DNA of 64,000 nt from Halobacillus_B sp963739045. Lineage in GTDB: Bacteria; Bacillota; Bacilli; Bacillales; Halobacillaceae. This document shows positions 60,765-64,000 of this stretch, piece after piece (positions within the stretch are counted from its first letter, which is position 1; every line of letters begins with the position of its first letter). The position numbers were made by a program, and so were the translations under genes. Location: positions 186,001-250,000 of the forward strand of contig CAVTYY010000005.1 in NCBI GenBank assembly GCA_963739045.1. The letters are read 5' to 3'. The notes below the pieces were generated by a model. The model saw only the letters and a program-made list of their open reading frames with translations, had not been told where the DNA came from and made no database searches.

Positions 60765-63101
60765 ATGACACAAGCTCGAATGAAAAAGAAATCCATCTTT
60801 TTCTTTGCATTTATTTTTATGGTCGCTCTTTATTTAGTGTACGTTACGATTTCCATTACCTATGCAGGGATCGATGTTACTAAAAATGTGAAGGATGAAT
60901 GGGAGATCACGGATGTTGATCAAATTGGATGGGCAAGTAAGAGGAATTTGAAAGAGGGGGACAAAGTGGTCGAGGTTAACTCACAGCCGCCCGGTGACTA
61001 TTACTCTATAAAAAGGTATGGAGTCATTGGAAAACTTGATGAAATGGAAATAGTGAGGGACGGAAAAAAGATCAAGTATGAAGTAAAGTCCCCTCTGAAC
61101 TACAACACACTTCTCTACCACACGTTCATCCCTGGACTTGTTTTTGCCGTTTTGTTTATTCTATCTGTTTACATTTTCTATAAGAAAAGCAATGAGCGGC
61201 TCACTTATTTTTTAATCGCATTTCTCCTTGCGGTTGGATTAGGGTACTTAAGCGCTGGGGCTTCTGCTAGAACAGATACAATAGGCAGGTTTATTAACGG
61301 TTGTTCTCTCTTACTCGTACCAGTTCTATTCTTGCATTTTTATTATTACTATTTCTTAAAATTCAATATTAAGTTACTGAACGGAAAACTGCTCGTCTTT
61401 CTATATTTAATTAATCTTATGACGGTTCTCTTGGATACGGTTTCCATGTTTGTCTATATTGGAAAAGTGTATGCGGTGATTCGAAATTTACAGCTTATTT
61501 TATTTTCTGTTGAAATATTATTAGGTTTGTTTTTACTTATCTTTTATTACTTCCGATTTCGAAAAACCATACATAAACCGATCTTTCAAAATACCATTTT
61601 CAGTATTATAATTTCCTTTTTTCCATTTATCTTTTTAACCGTTTTGCCGAGTACGCTGCTTGATGTAGAATTACTTCCAGCACCCGTAACAGCTGCCTTT
61701 CTAATTTTTCTGCCCATTTTTTTCTTCTACTTAGTTGTAACAAACCGGATATTCGACATTGATTTTATTAACAGCCGTCTTCGTTATTACTCCCTCATGT
61801 CGCTGATTCTGACGACGGTTATTGTCGGGCTTTTTGTCTTCTTTACAAATATGACTTGGGTTGAGTGGGCACGTTTGATGATCATTATGTATGTATCCAT
61901 GGTCGTTTTCTTTTATTTAGAAGAGAAATTAAATCTTCGTCCCCTTTTGGTTAGAGACAAATTGAATTTTGAAATCAGTCTTGACCGCTTTTCCAATGAT
62001 TTATCCCAGATCGTAAAAAGAGAAGAATTGGACGAACGACTGGTGAAGGAAATCAGAGATGTTCTTTTAGTTAGTTCTGTATCCCTATTAAAATATAAGA
62101 AAAAAGATGGATTTGTGGGTCTTGTCTATGGAGATTATGAATTTCCTGCCGATTACATTAAAGAGTATATCACTCATAAAGAAGAAAGATTGAAAACAGG
62201 AGATGCTTTCTTTATCGAGCATGGTATATGCTATGTAATCAGTGAAAGACACGACTCGGTCAGGGTCCTCTGGGTTGAGCAAAAAATCAATCATACCCCG
62301 TTTAACCTTGATGAACAGCGCTGGCTAAAGACGATATCTCATTATACAAGCATGGTATATGAGAATTTCCTGCTTATTGAAGGAGTAACCGAGGAATTGA
62401 AGGAATCCATGCATCAAAACCAGAATACTCCGGCTTGGATGCTGCGCCTATTGTTTAACCTATCAGAAAAAGAACGTTCGCGCCTTGCTTCTGACCTTCA
62501 CGATTCTGCGCTTCAAGAACAATTAATATGGTATAGGAAAATTGATGATTTTATAGAAGATAAAGAATTCCCAGTCCAATATAACGCTCAGCTCAAGCAA
62601 TTGCGGGAAGGACTGCTTGGAGTAGTGAATCAGATTCGGGAAACATGTACGCTGTTAAGGCCGCCTTTTCTTAAAGAAACAGGCGTGGTAGAAGCACTTA
62701 ATTATTTGATCCACCAGTACCAAGTTAGAGAGTCGTTTGATGTTACTTTTACTTATCGGAAATTCTCGTCTGAGCTTGGGGATGACCAGTCGCTTACGAT
62801 CTATCGAATTGTTCAAGAGCTGATGAATAATGCTGCCAAACATTCCCTCGCTGAGAACGTTCATGTTGATTTAAAAAGCGAAGGGGATATGGTGATCTTA
62901 AATTATGAAGACGATGGAATTGGCATTAAAAAAGTAGAAAATGATGCCTCGTCACCGAGTATGGGTCTGGCTGGTATACGGCAAAGAGTCAATAGCCTGC
63001 AGGGAAATATGGAAATTTTCTCTTCAGGGGATGGTGGTGTAGAAATTGCCATCCTTGTCCGTGCAGATATTCGAATGAAGAACTTTTTTGAAGTTATGTA
63101 A
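60765..63101 (+). CDS. comP: ComP, ComX-sensing histidine kinase
   Basis: A 778-residue sensor kinase. After a first membrane segment (about residues 12-30) comes a PDZ-like outer domain (EITDVDQIGWASKRNLKEGDKVVEV). About seven to eight further segments follow (residues 120-390). The kinase core has the phosphorylated His579 in ASDLHDSALQEQLIWYR (HisKA_3 type), an N-box VQELMNNAAKHSLAENV, and the G-box MGLAGIRQRVNSLQG. It detects extracellular modified ComX and passes phosphate to ComA. AGAGGAG lies before the ATG. It is adjacent to comA after 15 bases. Confidence 0.93.
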   Translation: MTQARMKKKSIFFFAFIFMVALYLVYVTISITYAGIDVTKNVKDEWEITDVDQIGWASKRNLKEGDKVVEVNSQPPGDYYSIKRYGVIGKLDEMEIVRDGKKIKYEVKSPLNYNTLLYHTFIPGLVFAVLFILSVYIFYKKSNERLTYFLIAFLLAVGLGYLSAGASARTDTIGRFINGCSLLLVPVLFLHFYYYYFLKFNIKLLNGKLLVFLYLINLMTVLLDTVSMFVYIGKVYAVIRNLQLILFSVEILLGLFLLIFYYFRFRKTIHKPIFQNTIFSIIISFFPFIFLTVLPSTLLDVELLPAPVTAAFLIFLPIFFFYLVVTNRIFDIDFINSRLRYYSLMSLILTTVIVGLFVFFTNMTWVEWARLMIIMYVSMVVFFYLEEKLNLRPLLVRDKLNFEISLDRFSNDLSQIVKREELDERLVKEIRDVLLVSSVSLLKYKKKDGFVGLVYGDYEFPADYIKEYITHKEERLKTGDAFFIEHGICYVISERHDSVRVLWVEQKINHTPFNLDEQRWLKTISHYTSMVYENFLLIEGVTEELKESMHQNQNTPAWMLRLLFNLSEKERSRLASDLHDSALQEQLIWYRKIDDFIEDKEFPVQYNAQLKQLREGLLGVVNQIRETCTLLRPPFLKETGVVEALNYLIHQYQVRESFDVTFTYRKFSSELGDDQSLTIYRIVQELMNNAAKHSLAENVHVDLKSEGDMVILNYEDDGIGIKKVENDASSPSMGLAGIRQRVNSLQGNMEIFSSGDGGVEIAILVRADIRMKNFFEVM

Positions 63102-63116
63102 GAGAGGAAGAAGATA

Positions 63117-63779
63117 ATGATAAATATTCTATTAGTTGATGATCACCCGTCAGTTGGGGCCGGGACTAAATTAATGATAGAAAAGGAAGCTGACATGATC
63201 GTTACCAATGTTGAGTCTCCTGGAGAAGCTTTAGAGGTGTTGAAACGGAAGGACTTTGATATTATGCTGCTGGACTTGAGGATGGCCGGGATGAATGGGA
63301 TTGAGTTGAGCAAGCAAATTCGTTCGACGGGGAATCAAAACCCTATCCTAATCTATACCGGATATGACATTGGACCCTATTTTAATACGCTTGTTGAAGC
63401 AGGTGCTTCCGGGTTTATTGATAAAACTGAACCGAGAGAGGACCTAATCCATGCAATACGCTGCGGGATAAAAGGAAAGACTGTCCTTCCTGTTTCGCTA
63501 TTTCTTCAACTTAGAAAAATGGAAGTTAGAGTAGAGGAAACAGAGAAAGAAAACGATGCTGAATTCGAAGAAGTTTCCATTACGTCTAAGGAGCAGGAAA
63601 TTTTAAGAGAAGTGGCCAGAGGGAAAAGTAATAAAGAAATTGCTAAAGAATTTTTCAAAAGTCCACGCACTATTGAATATAACCTGACAGAAATCTTTAA
63701 AAAGCTGCAAGTGAAGACTAGAGCAGAAGCTGTATTAAAATCGAAACAGTGGGGGATTATCCCTGATGATTTTGATTAA
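63117..63779 (+). CDS. comA: ComA response regulator
   Basis: A 220-residue NarL/FixJ regulator. The receiver domain has Asp9/Asp10 in LLVDDHPSVGAG, the phospho-acceptor Asp53 in IMLLDLRMAGMNG and a Lys in GFIDKTEPRE. The LuxR helix-turn-helix is ITSKEQEILREVARGKSNKEIAKEFFKSPRTIEYNL. In B. subtilis it switches on competence, surfactin and degQ. It is the last gene of the locus; a strong terminator follows immediately. Confidence 0.94.
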   Translation: MINILLVDDHPSVGAGTKLMIEKEADMIVTNVESPGEALEVLKRKDFDIMLLDLRMAGMNGIELSKQIRSTGNQNPILIYTGYDIGPYFNTLVEAGASGFIDKTEPREDLIHAIRCGIKGKTVLPVSLFLQLRKMEVRVEETEKENDAEFEEVSITSKEQEILREVARGKSNKEIAKEFFKSPRTIEYNLTEIFKKLQVKTRAEAVLKSKQWGIIPDDFD

Positions 63780-63780
63780 A

Positions 63781-63815
63781 GAAAGTGCCGCGGAATTAAG
63801 TTCCGCGGCACTTTC
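63781..63815 (+). terminator. Strong terminator of comA
   Basis: GAAAGTGCCGCGGAA pairs with TTCCGCGGCACTTTC around a 5-base loop, starting in the last bases of the stop-codon area. Confidence 0.9.
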
Positions 63816-63860
63816 TATATCTGTTCTGATTAGCTTGATACCAAGTCTTTAAATATAGTT

Positions 63861-64000
63861 CAGGATTGTGTAAGACTCGATTTCGAAGCTTTTATGGTGG
63901 TCTAGGGAGCTCCGGGGAACGACTCGCTTACCGCGGGCATGCGCTGAGCCTCCTCAGACTTCGTCTTCCGGGGTCTCACCTGTCATGCGTCTCCCGCAGG
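63861..64000 (+). repeat. GC-rich intergenic repeat, family A, truncated by the window end
   Basis: AGGATTGTG(T)AAGACTCGATTTCGA at the left border and the core GGGGAACGACTCGCTTACC, TGAGCCTCCTCAGAC, GGGGTCTCACCTG, CTCCCGCAGG match 32276-32480 in the same orientation, borders included. It continues beyond position 64000. Confidence 0.72.

Noticed and set aside
1..64000. CRISPR array, tRNA/rRNA genes, transposases, integrases or phage genes
   Set aside because: No regularly spaced direct repeats, no cloverleaf or rRNA stretches and no transposase or integrase motifs were recognised. The excisionase-like HTH at 21286 has no partner.

Overview
The window reads as chromosomal DNA of a Gram-positive, spore-forming member of the Bacillaceae, most likely a moderately halophilic genus such as Halobacillus or a close relative. 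This is an inference. It rests on strong AGGAGG ribosome binding sites with frequent GTG and TTG starts, a TnrA-type nitrogen regulator, a Spo0E-like phosphatase, a complete comQXPA quorum-sensing locus, the yce/ter stress operon, a betaine-type BCCT carrier, and dispersed GC-rich repeats of a kind common in this group. No rRNA, tRNA, CRISPR array, prophage or transposase was found.

Positions 1-16400 carry mostly housekeeping and metabolic genes: two GNAT acetyltransferases, a flavin reductase, a CHY zinc-finger protein, a frameshifted alpha/beta hydrolase, tnrA with two perfect TnrA/GlnR boxes around a small FbpA-like gene, an AI-2E-family permease, an Old Yellow Enzyme, zwf-gnd (oxidative pentose phosphate pathway), dhaKLM (PEP-dependent dihydroxyacetone kinase), a BCCT osmolyte carrier behind a sigma-B-like promoter, and a threonine-synthase-like enzyme. 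Positions 16400-22000 hold an ECF sigma/anti-sigma pair, a DUF5412-like gene, a VCBS-like protein, a lipoprotein, a small HTH protein and RidA.

Positions 22065-32210 form the most interesting block: a ten-gene ter/yce operon behind a textbook ECF-sigma promoter. It contains three TerD paralogues, TerC, a four-gene putative small-molecule module (CitE-like aldolase, phosphoribosyltransferase-TRSP, StiP/PELOTA-type protein, HAD phosphatase), then YceG and TelA. Compared with the six-gene yceCDEFGH operon of Bacillus subtilis as I recall it, the four-gene module sits between the yceF and yceG equivalents.

Positions 32211-45340 contain repeats, a Spo0E-like protein, two membrane proteins, a TPP-riboswitch-controlled thiamine-precursor ABC transporter operon that ends with a TatD-family hydrolase, a type II NADH dehydrogenase-like protein, glutamate dehydrogenase, a C45-type autoproteolytic acyltransferase, an endonuclease I without a signal peptide, and a small protein with a strongly aromatic tail. 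Positions 45340-59050 carry assorted metabolism and transport genes: Gfo/Idh/MocA, FolD, LysE, a glycosyltransferase, NUDIX, a calcium-type P-ATPase, a branched-chain aminotransferase, a fused Ada repair protein and a ZIP transporter. Positions 59557-63779 encode ComQ, ComX, ComP and ComA. The ComX precursor here ends in Cys-Tyr-Trp-Lys, which points to a distinct pherotype.

Two families of non-coding elements recur: GC-rich imperfect repeats in intergenic gaps, and near-identical terminator hairpins built on AAAACCCGAACC/GGTTCGGGTTTT.
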